Shown one piece after another: positions 52,946 through 62,191 of a stretch of 64,000 nucleotides of DNA. The notes under the pieces were generated by a model. It saw nothing but the letters and a program-made list of their open reading frames with translations. It was not told the origin of the DNA and did not search any database. The DNA comes from Lachnospiraceae bacterium (lineage in GTDB: Bacteria; Bacillota; Clostridia; Lachnospirales; Lachnospiraceae): contig JAFWZV010000003.1 of the NCBI GenBank assembly GCA_017517305.1, forward strand, positions 1-64,000, in the 5' to 3' direction. The translations under genes and the position numbers were made by a program. Every line of letters starts with the position of its first letter. Position 1 is the first letter of the stretch.

Positions 52946-54496
52946 TTAAGATTTTACAACTATTATTTTCTCCCCTTCAGTAAGGTAGTCACTTTCTAAC
53001 CCATTAATCTCCTTGATGGACTCTGTAGTGGCATAATATTTTCTAGCCACAGACCACAAGGTATCACCCTTCTTTACTACGTAGCCTACTATTCCTGGCA
53101 TGGCAGCCTTCTTAGAAGTATCTATAGGCTCTAGCTGCATATCAGTTATAGCCTCCATATTATTCTTGGCAAATATGGACATATTTAAGCCTACCATTCC
53201 CTTAATCTCAATCTCCTGAGAATTTGCTAAGCTAGCTGTAAGCTGATCTATACATGGATATATTCGCACAGAGTCATCCTTTGAAAGTGGCACAGTGTCT
53301 GCTGTGTATGAGAATGGAACATCTATCTCCATACAGCTCATAGGATCCTCCCCTGCAGATATGTATAACACACTAGCCTTTACCACACCCTCTACTGATA
53401 CAGAATCCTGATGTATCTCCACATCATCTATCCATACATTTCCATATACATGACACACCTGAAGAATCTTAGTGTTTTCGTCTCCTATGGATTTTCTATA
53501 ATTAAGCTTAGCCTTTGCCATATTTCTCATAAGCAGATTCTCACACTGAAAATTCTCCTTCTTAGGTATAATCTCCACGCTTGGAGAATATAGGTCACTA
53601 ATAGTCTTAAGCTCCTGATCCTGATACAGCTTAATTCCCATATCCACACTGTAATCTATTCCAACTATTCTCTCCTCGTTGTCCTTATCTCCTCTTATGG
53701 ACACTTCACCCTTACCAAGAGTACAGATTGCATCTAACATCATATCCTCCCTAGCGCCCTGGCAGTCCACCTCCTTGGAGATAGCTCTTGCGGAGAATAA
53801 ATACTGTATAGGCAGATGCTCCTCCTCACTACGGTATATAACAAATATTTCCACTTCTCCTCTTACAGCAAGCTTATCCTCCATTGGCCTTACATCCATA
53901 TTTTTAAGCTCCACAAAGGACCAGAGAATTTCTTTGATATTAGGTTTACTTTGAGGTATCTCTACCTCCTCTCTAATCTTAAATACATCTCTTTTAGCCA
54001 CTACTGTATTGGTAATTGTGGCTTTCTTGTATAGGCATTCTATACCCTGACCATTTTCTAAATCACAAGCCACATTCATCTTCACATCCTGATACACATT
54101 AATTCCATTCCCTATAAGACATCTTACCTCTACCTTTCTGGAATTAATAATTGCAACAGAAATATCTTCTAGCTTTGAGTGACACTCCGCCTGATTATTT
54201 CGATTAACCCCCTCAAGCAAAACAGCCTGTTCAAATGGAATGTCTCCTTCTAAAACCTCTATATCATTCTTCTTCCCTACTGTCTTATAAAGCATAGTAA
54301 AATAAAGTGTTCCAGCAACTCTTACCTTACCATCCTCACACCCAACCTCATCTATAACTATGTATCCATTTTTTGCTATAACCTTATCTATGTCATCCTT
54401 AGAATCAGGAATGTTAAAATCATCATCCACTGTAAGCTCTGCCTGCTTAGAAGCCTTTAGCACGCTGGTATTTATCTCTTTTTTACTAAAATCCAT
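52946..54496 (-). CDS. SPOCS (DUF3794) and LysM domain protein
   Basis: The 516-aa protein contains repeated SPOCS/DUF3794 segments (blocks like KVRVAGTLYFTMLYKT near 55-72, KLAVRGEVEIFVIYRS near 205-220 and SVEGVVKASVLYIS near 365-378) and a C-terminal LysM (YVVKKGDTLWSVARKYYAT, about 465-483). SPOCS-LysM proteins of the SafA/CotQ-like class bind spore coat or cortex layers. This supports a sporulating host. Monocistronic. Confidence 0.88.
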   Translation of the reverse strand: MDFSKKEINTSVLKASKQAELTVDDDFNIPDSKDDIDKVIAKNGYIVIDEVGCEDGKVRVAGTLYFTMLYKTVGKKNDIEVLEGDIPFEQAVLLEGVNRNNQAECHSKLEDISVAIINSRKVEVRCLIGNGINVYQDVKMNVACDLENGQGIECLYKKATITNTVVAKRDVFKIREEVEIPQSKPNIKEILWSFVELKNMDVRPMEDKLAVRGEVEIFVIYRSEEEHLPIQYLFSARAISKEVDCQGAREDMMLDAICTLGKGEVSIRGDKDNEERIVGIDYSVDMGIKLYQDQELKTISDLYSPSVEIIPKKENFQCENLLMRNMAKAKLNYRKSIGDENTKILQVCHVYGNVWIDDVEIHQDSVSVEGVVKASVLYISAGEDPMSCMEIDVPFSYTADTVPLSKDDSVRIYPCIDQLTASLANSQEIEIKGMVGLNMSIFAKNNMEAITDMQLEPIDTSKKAAMPGIVGYVVKKGDTLWSVARKYYATTESIKEINGLESDYLTEGEKIIVVKS

Positions 54497-54584
54497 AGTC
54501 CCTCCAATTATAAAATAACCCTCACAAGGTTTTGTTCTATTATATAAATATATTCCAGATAACGGCTTTTAATTACAACTATAT

Positions 54585-55028
54585 TTAATCAATGTCGAAT
54601 ACCACTGGCACATCATATTTCTCACATTTTAATACAATGTATGGATACATAGAATATTCTCCCTTAGCCACATAATCTGCGCCAGTAGCCTTATCAGTTT
54701 TAAGAGTTGTATCAATATAGATGGCATTACTAGTCAAAAATAAATCATTAACCACCACGTTAACATTGGCCCTCTCCTTCTCTCCGTAGCAAACCACAAT
54801 ATACATAAAACTACCGTTTGTATAAGTAAACTTGCACACCTTATCCTTCTTCTCCTCTATAATGCTATATAATTCCTCTGGAAGATTTTCCCTAGCACAC
54901 ACCGTAAAATCTATATGCTTTTTCTCACCCTCCTGCTCCTTATTTCCGCATCCTGACATAACAAAAATCCCACAAAAAAGCAGCATTATAAATAATGCTG
55001 CTTTTGTTAATAAACTTAATTTTCTCAT
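54585..55028 (-). CDS. Small lipoprotein of unknown function
   Basis: The 147-aa protein has a basic start, a hydrophobic core and a lipobox-like VMSGC near residues 23-27, then an acidic/basic mature part (about 120 aa). The mature domain (SFMYIVVCYGEKERANVNVVVNDL) resembles protease-complex-inhibitor-like folds only loosely. No named family. Confidence 0.75.
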   Translation of the reverse strand: MRKLSLLTKAALFIMLLFCGIFVMSGCGNKEQEGEKKHIDFTVCARENLPEELYSIIEEKKDKVCKFTYTNGSFMYIVVCYGEKERANVNVVVNDLFLTSNAIYIDTTLKTDKATGADYVAKGEYSMYPYIVLKCEKYDVPVVFDID

Positions 55029-55069
55029 AGGTCTTTCCTTTTTTCTCTTACTATATGGTATGAGAATTA

Positions 55070-55915
55070 TTATGAAAATATAACCTTTCCTATTAACTGA
55101 AGAAGATAAGGAATAGCTGCTTCAAAGTTAACACCATACCAGCAACCCTCAGGATCCTCCATGGTAATTCTAATACACTCTGCAGTAAAGTCTGCTGCTA
55201 TCTTAAGAGACTCCTTCCAGGAAAAGCCATTCATCATAGCTCCTACAGTTGTGCTGGCAAATACATCTCCGGTTCCATGATAGCTCTTAGGAAGAAGCTC
55301 ATTAGAGTAATAGTAGAATTCATCATTCTCCTTATCATAACCCATAACACCAGTTGTACCCTCCTTAAAGCTTACACCAGTAAGAACACTAATCTTAGCC
55401 CCAAGCTGTGAAAGCTTAAGAAGCATCTCCTTAATGTATGCCTCATCATACTTTTCCTTATATTCCATACCAGTCATAAAGCTTGCCTCAGTAATATTGG
55501 GCACTATGATATCTGCCTCACCGCAAAGCTTTGCCATCTTGGCTGCAAAGGCCTCATCAAAGGCAGGGTATAACTTACCATTATCTGCCATAACTGGATC
55601 TACCAGAATTACATTGTCCTCAGTCTTAAACTCTCTAAACATATTAGTAAGAATTTCAATCTGCTCATCTGAGCCAAGATATCCTGTATAAATTGCATCA
55701 AAGCCCAGCTTCTCATCCTTCCAATGATTTGTTATAGGAACTATTTCCTCTGTCAAATCCTTACATGTAAAATTTGAAAACATGGTGTGGGTTGAAAGCA
55801 CTGCTGTAGGAATTATGGCAGTTTCAACTCCCATGGCTGATATAATAGGAAGAGCCACTGTAAGAGAACACTTTCCTACACATGATATATCCTGAACTGT
55901 TACTATTCTTTTCAT
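55070..55915 (-). CDS. pdxK: Pyridoxal/pyridoxamine kinase
   Basis: The 281-aa ribokinase-fold enzyme phosphorylates B6 vitamers. Motifs include VQDISCVGKCSLTVALPIISAMG at the start, VDPVMADNGKLYP and the YHGTGDVFASTTVGA active-site anion hole with Asp. The start is the ATG at 55915 after GAGG. The divergent MocR-type regulator across a short gap is the classical PdxR arrangement. Confidence 0.88.
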   Translation of the reverse strand: MKRIVTVQDISCVGKCSLTVALPIISAMGVETAIIPTAVLSTHTMFSNFTCKDLTEEIVPITNHWKDEKLGFDAIYTGYLGSDEQIEILTNMFREFKTEDNVILVDPVMADNGKLYPAFDEAFAAKMAKLCGEADIIVPNITEASFMTGMEYKEKYDEAYIKEMLLKLSQLGAKISVLTGVSFKEGTTGVMGYDKENDEFYYYSNELLPKSYHGTGDVFASTTVGAMMNGFSWKESLKIAADFTAECIRITMEDPEGCWYGVNFEAAIPYLLQLIGKVIFS

Positions 55916-55971
55916 CAAAATAACCTCTTTTCTTGTTTACATTTCTAATGATACCCATTATACTAATTCTT

Positions 55972-56013
55972 GACCATATTAAAATAATCAATTTTTAACT
56001 TTTTTATATGGTC
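55972..56013. promoter_or_regulatory. Inverted repeat in the pdxK-pdxR gap, candidate PdxR site
   Basis: GACCATAT (55972-55979) and ATATGGTC (56006-56013) form a perfect 8-bp inverted repeat separated by 26 bases. A TTGACC -35-like box overlaps the first half. Confidence 0.4.
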
Positions 56014-56031
56014 AGATTGGAGGATTTGGGA

Positions 56032-57435
56032 TTGTTAACCTACTCATTTGAAGGTAAAGGCAAGGATAGCCTTTACGAATACCTTTATAAACAAATAAAA
56101 AATGATATTTTGGCATATAAGCTATCTCCTGGTGAGAAGCTTCCTTCTAAAAGAGCATTTGCTAAGCACCTAAATATTAGCACCATAACTGTGGAAAATG
56201 CTTATATTCAGCTACTTGCAGAGGGGTACATCTACTCTGTGCCAAAAAGTGGCTACTATGTAAGCGATATATCCTCCACCAAAACTATAGAAGAAAAAAG
56301 GCCTACCAAATATGCTAATGAACGCATAACAGAGGATAAGGTTTTTGCAGATTTCACTTCAAATTCCACCTCTAAGGACAGCTTTCCATTTACAACCTGG
56401 ACTAAAATTTTACGGCAAATAATGTCAGATTATGAAAGAGAGCTTATGGTCAGATCCCCATACGCAGGTATTGAGCTACTTCGAGTGGCCATCTCCGATT
56501 ACCTATATCAATTTCGTGGTATGAGTGTAGAACCAGAGCAAATAGTAATTGGGGCGGGAACCGAATATCTATACGGTATGCTTATACAGCTTCTTGGTCG
56601 AGACAAGAGATACGCCGTGGAAGACCCTGGCTATCAGAAGATAACCAGAATATATCAGGCAAACCAGGTAGACTGCTGCCATATTCCTATGGATAATAAT
56701 GGAGTCAACATGCAGGCTTTGGAAAAATCAGAGGCTGATATCCTACACATTTCACCTTCTCACCACTTTCCTACGGGAATTGTAACTCCTGTAAGTAGAC
56801 GTTACGAGCTTCTGTCCTGGGTTGCAAAGGATAGAGAAAGATACATAATTGAAGACGACTACGATAGTGAATTTAGACTGGTGGGTAAACCTATTCCCTC
56901 TCTTCAAAGTATTGATGTGGCGGATAAGGTTATCTACATGAATACATTTTCTAAAAGCTTAAGCTCCACCATAAGAATAAGCTATATGGTGTTGCCAAAA
57001 TCTCTTGTAGCCCTTTACAAGAAGCGCTTAGGCTTCTACTCCTGTACTGTCCCTAACTTTGAGCAGTACACCCTGTATCGCTTTATAGAGCAGGGGCACT
57101 TAGAAAAGCACATAAACCGTATGCGCAATTACTACAGAATTCAAAGAGACAAAATACTTGAGTGTATTAAGAATGAAAAGAATTATAATAAGGTTGAAAT
57201 CTTAGAGGAAAACTCAGGACTGCATTTCTTAATGAAGGTTCATACAGATTTAAGTGATGAAGAGCTTATACTAAAGGCCAAGGAAAATGGTGTTGCAATC
57301 TCCTGCTTAAGTCAGTATTCTTACTTAGAGGAAAATGCTACGGAGCATACCATTATTATTAATTATTCAGGTATTAAAACTGAGATTATTCCTGAGGCTG
57401 TTAGCAGATTATTCGAGAGCTTATGGGATAAATAA
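56032..57435 (+). CDS. MocR/PdxR-family regulator (GntR HTH plus aminotransferase domain)
   Basis: An N-terminal GntR winged helix (SLYEYLYKQIKNDILAYKLSPGEKLPSKRAFAKHLNIS) is joined to a fold I aminotransferase domain with VIGAGTEYLYGML, HISPSHHFPTG, EDDYDSEF and the PLP-lysine NTFSKSLSSTIRISYMV. Such regulators bind PLP and control vitamin B6 genes; here the divergent target is pdxK. An ATG at 56008 lacks a ribosome binding site, whereas a TTG at 56032 follows GGAGG by 8 bases; I take TTG, giving 467 aa. Confidence 0.87.
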   Translation: MLTYSFEGKGKDSLYEYLYKQIKNDILAYKLSPGEKLPSKRAFAKHLNISTITVENAYIQLLAEGYIYSVPKSGYYVSDISSTKTIEEKRPTKYANERITEDKVFADFTSNSTSKDSFPFTTWTKILRQIMSDYERELMVRSPYAGIELLRVAISDYLYQFRGMSVEPEQIVIGAGTEYLYGMLIQLLGRDKRYAVEDPGYQKITRIYQANQVDCCHIPMDNNGVNMQALEKSEADILHISPSHHFPTGIVTPVSRRYELLSWVAKDRERYIIEDDYDSEFRLVGKPIPSLQSIDVADKVIYMNTFSKSLSSTIRISYMVLPKSLVALYKKRLGFYSCTVPNFEQYTLYRFIEQGHLEKHINRMRNYYRIQRDKILECIKNEKNYNKVEILEENSGLHFLMKVHTDLSDEELILKAKENGVAISCLSQYSYLEENATEHTIIINYSGIKTEIIPEAVSRLFESLWDK

Positions 57436-57471
57436 AAGTTACTTAGCTCTAAAAAATACCATAGATAAACC

Positions 57472-57514
57472 AAGTAATTCCACATACGAGCCTTGGAGCT
57501 GACGTGAATTACTT
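57472..57514 (+). other. Stem-loop between the regulator and TSUP permease genes
   Basis: AAGTAATTC (57472-57480) pairs with GAATTACTT (57506-57514), continued by CAC/GTG, enclosing an imperfect inner hairpin. No T-run follows, so a simple terminator is unlikely; it lies in the leader of the permease gene. Confidence 0.4.
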
Positions 57515-57545
57515 AGGAAATTTTAGAAAGGACTTTTGATTCAAT

Positions 57546-58313
57546 ATGGAACTTACTATAGGAACTTTTCTTTTTGTGTGTCCACTACTATTTTTAGCGG
57601 GACTTGTGGACGCCATCGGTGGTGGCGGGGGACTTATATCCCTACCAGCCTACCTAATAGCTGGTGTGCCAGTACATCAAGCCATAGCTACTAACAAGCT
57701 ATCCTCAACCTGTGGCACAACCCTTGCAACCGCAAGATTTATCAAAAATAAATTGGTGAATGTAAAGCTTGCCATACCATCGGTTATCAGCGCAATAATC
57801 GGCTCATACATAGGAGCTAAGCTTTCACTTATCATGGATGAAAAAATATTAGAATATGTACTTTTTGCAGTTCTTCCAATAGCTGCATTTATTGTCCTTA
57901 ACAAGAAGCTCTTTAAGGACAAGGCTGAAGGTGAATGTGAGGTTACCCTTAATGGTCGCACATATATGGTAGCCTGTATTGCAGCCCTAATCATCGGTAT
58001 GTATGATGGCTTCTATGGTCCGGGAACAGGAACCTTTCTTATCATAGCATTTACAGTTTTCGCAGGTATGAGTGTAGGTGTGGCAAATGCCCAAGCCAAG
58101 GTTATAAATCTTACTACAAATATTACTTCCTTGGTTATTTTCATAGCAAATGGTCAGGTGCTTTTCTCTCTTGGAATAGCTGCTGCCATAAGCAATATGA
58201 TAGGTGGATATATTGGAGCAGGACTGGTTATGAAAAAGGGAAGCAGGATTGTTAAACCTACTATAATATTTGTGCTAGTTTTGCTGGCGCTTAAGGTGGC
58301 GGTGGGGGATTAG
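57546..58313 (+). CDS. TSUP-family (TauE/SafE) membrane permease
   Basis: The 255-aa protein has about eight helices and the family's GLVDAIGGGGGLISLPAYL near residues 19-37 and a repeated GMYDGFYGPGTGTFL in the second half. TSUP proteins move sulfonates, sulfite or other small organic anions. The substrate is unknown. AAAGGA lies about 12 bases upstream. Confidence 0.87.
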   Translation: MELTIGTFLFVCPLLFLAGLVDAIGGGGGLISLPAYLIAGVPVHQAIATNKLSSTCGTTLATARFIKNKLVNVKLAIPSVISAIIGSYIGAKLSLIMDEKILEYVLFAVLPIAAFIVLNKKLFKDKAEGECEVTLNGRTYMVACIAALIIGMYDGFYGPGTGTFLIIAFTVFAGMSVGVANAQAKVINLTTNITSLVIFIANGQVLFSLGIAAAISNMIGGYIGAGLVMKKGSRIVKPTIIFVLVLLALKVAVGD

Positions 58314-58324
58314 GACATAAAAAT

Positions 58325-58352
58325 GCCTATCCTGTCAGCCAACAGGATAGGC
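58325..58352 (-). terminator. Intrinsic terminator after the 183-aa gene
   Basis: GCCTATCCTG/CAGGATAGGC stem with an 8-nt loop; on the minus strand it is followed by ATTTTTATG. Confidence 0.8.
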
Positions 58353-58392
58353 GTCGTCCATATGAACATTTAAAATCCTAAAAAATGTTTTT

Positions 58393-58944
58393 CTAATTTA
58401 CAATAGGCACATAATTATCTTCTATGCTAACATCTGACCATTCTTTTTTATCTGTATCATATTTTTGTATGTATGTTGTGGATACTTCGCCACCCCATAT
58501 CATATAATTCACTTCTGGCTGAGCATAAAAGCGTATGGATACACCATCTGCCAACTTTATAGTCTCTATAGATTGTGGCTTAGTACATTCTATAGTTACA
58601 TAAATATTACCCCATTTTTTCTCATAGGACACATCAGTTACACGATTATCTACATCACCAAAACAGTTTGCAGGCTTCAAATTTCGATTTTTATCCTCTT
58701 CATAGTGTTTAGGAAAGTAACTAATTGGATTCCTCCAATCGTCATCCCCCTCCGGCTTACCATCCAAGTCAAACACCAAAACCACTTTATCCTCGTAAAA
58801 TGTGGCCTGTTTTAGCCCAATTAGGTTATTAGAATCGTATTTATACCTAGTTATATAATCGTTGTTAAAGCTTATCACTAATGACACTACTAAAACTAAT
58901 ATTGTAATTAACACTAGCCCTATCACTAATATTTTCTTCTTCAT
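58393..58944 (-). CDS. Signal-anchored extracytoplasmic protein, unknown function
   Basis: The 183-aa protein has a strong N-terminal hydrophobic helix (residues 4-26, no lipobox) and an outer beta-rich domain with DKVVLVFDLDGKPEGDDDW and WGNIYVTIECTKP. No family recognised. It follows the symporter gene by 17 bases in the same orientation, so it may be co-transcribed. Confidence 0.65.
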   Translation of the reverse strand: MKKKILVIGLVLITILVLVVSLVISFNNDYITRYKYDSNNLIGLKQATFYEDKVVLVFDLDGKPEGDDDWRNPISYFPKHYEEDKNRNLKPANCFGDVDNRVTDVSYEKKWGNIYVTIECTKPQSIETIKLADGVSIRFYAQPEVNYMIWGGEVSTTYIQKYDTDKKEWSDVSIEDNYVPIVN

Positions 58945-58961
58945 ATATTTCTCCTAGGACT

Positions 58962-60272
58962 CTACCCCTCATTAAACACTTCCTTATCCAGTGCTCCCTC
59001 CTGCTTAGCAACTATTGTTGTACAAACCGCATCACCAGTTATATTTACTGCTGTTCTAATCATATCAAGTATTCTGTCAATACCCATAATAAGTGCAATA
59101 CCCTCTGTTGGAAGACCAACTGAATTAAGCACCATAGCAAGAGTTACAAGACCAACACTTGGAACTCCCGCAGTTCCGATTGAGGCGATAGTTGCTGTAA
59201 GTACTACTGTTGCCAGGTTGCCAAGAGTAAGGTCTATGCCATATGCCTGAGCGATAAATACTACTGCAACACCCTGCATAATTGATGTACCATCCATATT
59301 GATAGTGGCACCAAGTGGAATAGTAAATGAAGAAATTCTCTTAGATACACCCATCTTCTTATCAAGAGTGTCAATTGACATCGGTATGGTTGCATTTGAG
59401 GTTGCTGTTGAGAATGCAAATCCCATAACCGGAAGGAATTTCTTGATAAACTTTAATGGATTTAATCTTGTAAATATAAAGAGCAAAATCTGGTATATTA
59501 CAAAACACTGTAAGCAAAGTGCAAGAATTACACTTCCCATATACTTAAGCATAGGCTGGAAAGCTGAAAATCCTAAATTTGCAAAGGTTCTAGCTATAAG
59601 ACAGAATACTCCGATAGGAGCTATCTTCATAATAGCCATAGTCATCTCCATCATTACATCATTAAACTGGCTGAAAAATGTAGCCACTGTGCTAGCCTTA
59701 CTACCAAGCTTAGCAAGCATAATTCCTACAAAAAGGGCAAATACAATTATAGGAAGCATGTCTCCACTTGCCATAGCACCAATAGGATTCTTAGGTATAA
59801 TATTAAGCAAGGTCTCTGTAAGCTTAGTCTCTGTATTATTGCTTGTCACCTCTGCCTTCTGAATAGAATCCATATCAAGACCGATACCTGGATTAATCAT
59901 ATAGGCTACAGAAAGAGCTATAGTAACTGCAAGGGCAGTAGTAAAAATATAAAATACTATAGTCTTTACACCAACCTTGCCTAAGGTCTTTGTATCTCCG
60001 ATTGCCATGGCACCACATACCAATGAACAAAATACCAATGGAACTACAAGCATCTGCATCAAACGAATAAAGCCTTGACCAATCACATAGAATACACCTT
60101 CTATAATGATATCATTCTTAAGGCTAGTATCCTCACCTATTGTTACATCTGGCATCACATAATGAATTACCACACCTAGCAGGGCACCTATAATAAGCGC
60201 CAAAAATATTTTAGTTGAAAGGCTTATGCCCTTCTTCTCATTGCCTTCAACATTAATCTTCTTATCTGACAT
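58962..60272 (-). CDS. Dicarboxylate/amino acid:cation symporter (DAACS family)
   Basis: The 436-aa transporter has the family features: SLSTKIFLALIIGALLGVV at the start, MLVVPLVFCSLV, a serine-rich re-entrant loop, FSTATSNATIPMSIDTLDKKMG, NMDGTSIMQGVAVVFIAQ (NMDGT motif) and DRILDMIRTAVNITGDAVC. It imports glutamate, aspartate or C4-dicarboxylates with Na+ or H+. Its start overlaps the stop of the upstream reductase-like gene by one base. Confidence 0.93.
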   Translation of the reverse strand: MSDKKINVEGNEKKGISLSTKIFLALIIGALLGVVIHYVMPDVTIGEDTSLKNDIIIEGVFYVIGQGFIRLMQMLVVPLVFCSLVCGAMAIGDTKTLGKVGVKTIVFYIFTTALAVTIALSVAYMINPGIGLDMDSIQKAEVTSNNTETKLTETLLNIIPKNPIGAMASGDMLPIIVFALFVGIMLAKLGSKASTVATFFSQFNDVMMEMTMAIMKIAPIGVFCLIARTFANLGFSAFQPMLKYMGSVILALCLQCFVIYQILLFIFTRLNPLKFIKKFLPVMGFAFSTATSNATIPMSIDTLDKKMGVSKRISSFTIPLGATINMDGTSIMQGVAVVFIAQAYGIDLTLGNLATVVLTATIASIGTAGVPSVGLVTLAMVLNSVGLPTEGIALIMGIDRILDMIRTAVNITGDAVCTTIVAKQEGALDKEVFNEG

Positions 60273-61117
60273 TACTCAAGCCCTCCTGTCTCTTCAAGAT
60301 ATTCCTTAAGAGCAGTCTTCCACTCTGCTGGCTCCTCGATTCCTGATAATCTAAGCATCATATTATCAAGTACGCAATAGTCAGGACGAAGAACGTCGTG
60401 CTTTTCAACTGGTACTAACTTTAGCTTGTCAGTATTTCCGGTATACTCAAGTATTGCCTGAGCATACTCATATCTGTTACAGCTTCCCTTACAAACTGCA
60501 TGGTACAAACCATACTCATCATTATCTATAAAATATCTGATAACCTTTGCAAGCTCCTTACATGAGGTAGGCACACCGAATCTATTTTCAGCTACTAAGA
60601 ATTCCTCTTCCTTACCCACGACACTAAGCAACTCATCCACGAAATCCTTGCCAATACCATAAGTCCATGAGCTTCTAATAATAACAAATCTCTTACACAG
60701 CTGGCTTACAAATCTTTCACCAGCCTCCTTAGACTTACCGTAGATGCTCTTGGGATGAGTCTTGTCAAACTCATTATAAGGTCTTGAAGAATTTGCGCAG
60801 AATACGTCATCGGTAGACATATGTATAAGCTTTCCACTTATCTCCTCCACTGCTGCCGCAACATTTCTTACACCTAATGCATTAACATTATAAGCCTCAT
60901 CCACATGCTCCTCGCAATACTTAACGTCTGTAAGAGATGCACAGTTAATAACCACATCTGGTCTATGAAGACGGGCATAATGAGTCACCTGCTCTAAATC
61001 TGTAACATCAATATCCTCCTTATCTGTGTTAAGAAGCTGATATTTACTTCTATCAAGTAGCTTGTTTAGTGCCGAACCCACATGGCCTGAAGCACCTGTA
61101 ATCCACACCTTTAACAT
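60272..61117 (-). CDS. RmlD-like NAD(P)-dependent sugar reductase/epimerase
   Basis: The 281-aa SDR has the Rossmann motif VWITGASGHVGSALNK, VVINCASLTDV, STDDVFC and the catalytic IYGKSKEAGERFV, matching dTDP-4-dehydrorhamnose reductase-type enzymes. No other rhamnose genes are in the window, so the actual substrate is open. It is coupled to the symporter gene by one base. Confidence 0.82.
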   Translation of the reverse strand: MLKVWITGASGHVGSALNKLLDRSKYQLLNTDKEDIDVTDLEQVTHYARLHRPDVVINCASLTDVKYCEEHVDEAYNVNALGVRNVAAAVEEISGKLIHMSTDDVFCANSSRPYNEFDKTHPKSIYGKSKEAGERFVSQLCKRFVIIRSSWTYGIGKDFVDELLSVVGKEEEFLVAENRFGVPTSCKELAKVIRYFIDNDEYGLYHAVCKGSCNRYEYAQAILEYTGNTDKLKLVPVEKHDVLRPDYCVLDNMMLRLSGIEEPAEWKTALKEYLEETGGLE

Positions 61118-61174
61118 TAAATTTTACCTCCTGATTTTTCATAAGATTATATAGAATTTCTCATATAAAAAGAA

Positions 61175-61207
61175 AAGAGCAACTTATACACCCCTTAAGC
61201 TGCTCTT
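61175..61207 (-). terminator. Terminator after the YwmB-like gene
   Basis: AAGAGCA/TGCTCTT with inner CTT/AAG pairs; on the minus strand followed by TTCTTTTTATA. Confidence 0.65.
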
Positions 61208-61270
61208 CAATTACTTAATTATATCAAAACTTGTTTTTTCTTGTCAATGGAAACTGGTTTCATGAAAACA

Positions 61271-62032
61271 TTAAAAGGATCTGTCCACAAATGGCACTCC
61301 CATATGAATATAGGTTACATCCTCTGCTGGATCATATTGAAATGCAATATTTACATTTACCTTTTCATCATCCTGTAATACATATTCATCAATATTTTTG
61401 GAATAACCATACACCAAGTAATTATTATCAAACTCCACTGCTTCCACAGTTTTAGCATTAGTACTTTCTAAAAATTCCGCTACCTTTTCATCCTTCTGAC
61501 TACTAACAAGTTCCCCCTTTAACTGAGAACAAAGATAAATATTAGTAGTTGGATTCATACCTAAATCCTTATATATTTCTCTTAATCTATCACAGTAATC
61601 TCCTGCATGCTTGGCAGCAGCCCCCTTAAGCTTAAGCTCCACCATTACATAATTTTCTATAGTTGTTTGCTGGTACTCATCCTCCCCTATTATAGACATC
61701 ACCTTTATGGTGGTGTCACCATTTTGTCCTAGCTTAGCGAGAGTGGTTGTCCTTCCCGCCTGGATATCTAAATGAGTAACCTCATAACCTGTTGTCACAC
61801 CCAGCTTCTTAGCTAAAGACTTAACCATCTCCTCCTTTACTTCATCACTTAGTTCCTGGTCTCCATAATATGCATATGCTCTTGTGCTTCCCTCTACCAA
61901 ATTTTCCACACCCTGACTCATAACCTGTTCTACCATCTGCTTTTCTCTATCAATAGAATTATTAATGGCAAGCTGAAGTAGTACAGATGCCCATATAAGT
62001 ACAATTAGGTAAATCTTTGATTTTTTATTCAT
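61271..62032 (-). CDS. YwmB-like secreted or membrane-anchored protein
   Basis: The 253-aa protein has an N-terminal signal/anchor (residues 6-24) and two alpha-beta halves, with VEGSTRAYAYYGDQ, YEVTHLDIQAGRTTTLAKLG, NIYLCSQLKGEL and a C-terminal VNVNIAFQYDPAEDVTYIHMGVP. The layout resembles Firmicute YwmB proteins (TATA-box-binding-like fold, function unknown). Assignment is moderate. Confidence 0.6.
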   Translation of the reverse strand: MNKKSKIYLIVLIWASVLLQLAINNSIDREKQMVEQVMSQGVENLVEGSTRAYAYYGDQELSDEVKEEMVKSLAKKLGVTTGYEVTHLDIQAGRTTTLAKLGQNGDTTIKVMSIIGEDEYQQTTIENYVMVELKLKGAAAKHAGDYCDRLREIYKDLGMNPTTNIYLCSQLKGELVSSQKDEKVAEFLESTNAKTVEAVEFDNNYLVYGYSKNIDEYVLQDDEKVNVNIAFQYDPAEDVTYIHMGVPFVDRSF

Positions 62033-62191
62033 AATTAAACTCCTTTTTTATAAACTAACCTAATTATTTCCAATCAAATTACAGCTTATTCAAAAAATAT
62101 ATAATTTAGGGGTTGATTTAGCACTTTAAAGTGTTGTATTATGTCCTTGTGAGAGTTTTCTCAAAATATGAATTGGGAAGGAATTTTTTCT

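Noticed and set aside
57472..57514. Riboswitch in front of the TSUP permease gene
   Set aside because: Only one imperfect stem-loop is present in the 110-base leader and no known aptamer signature could be recognised.
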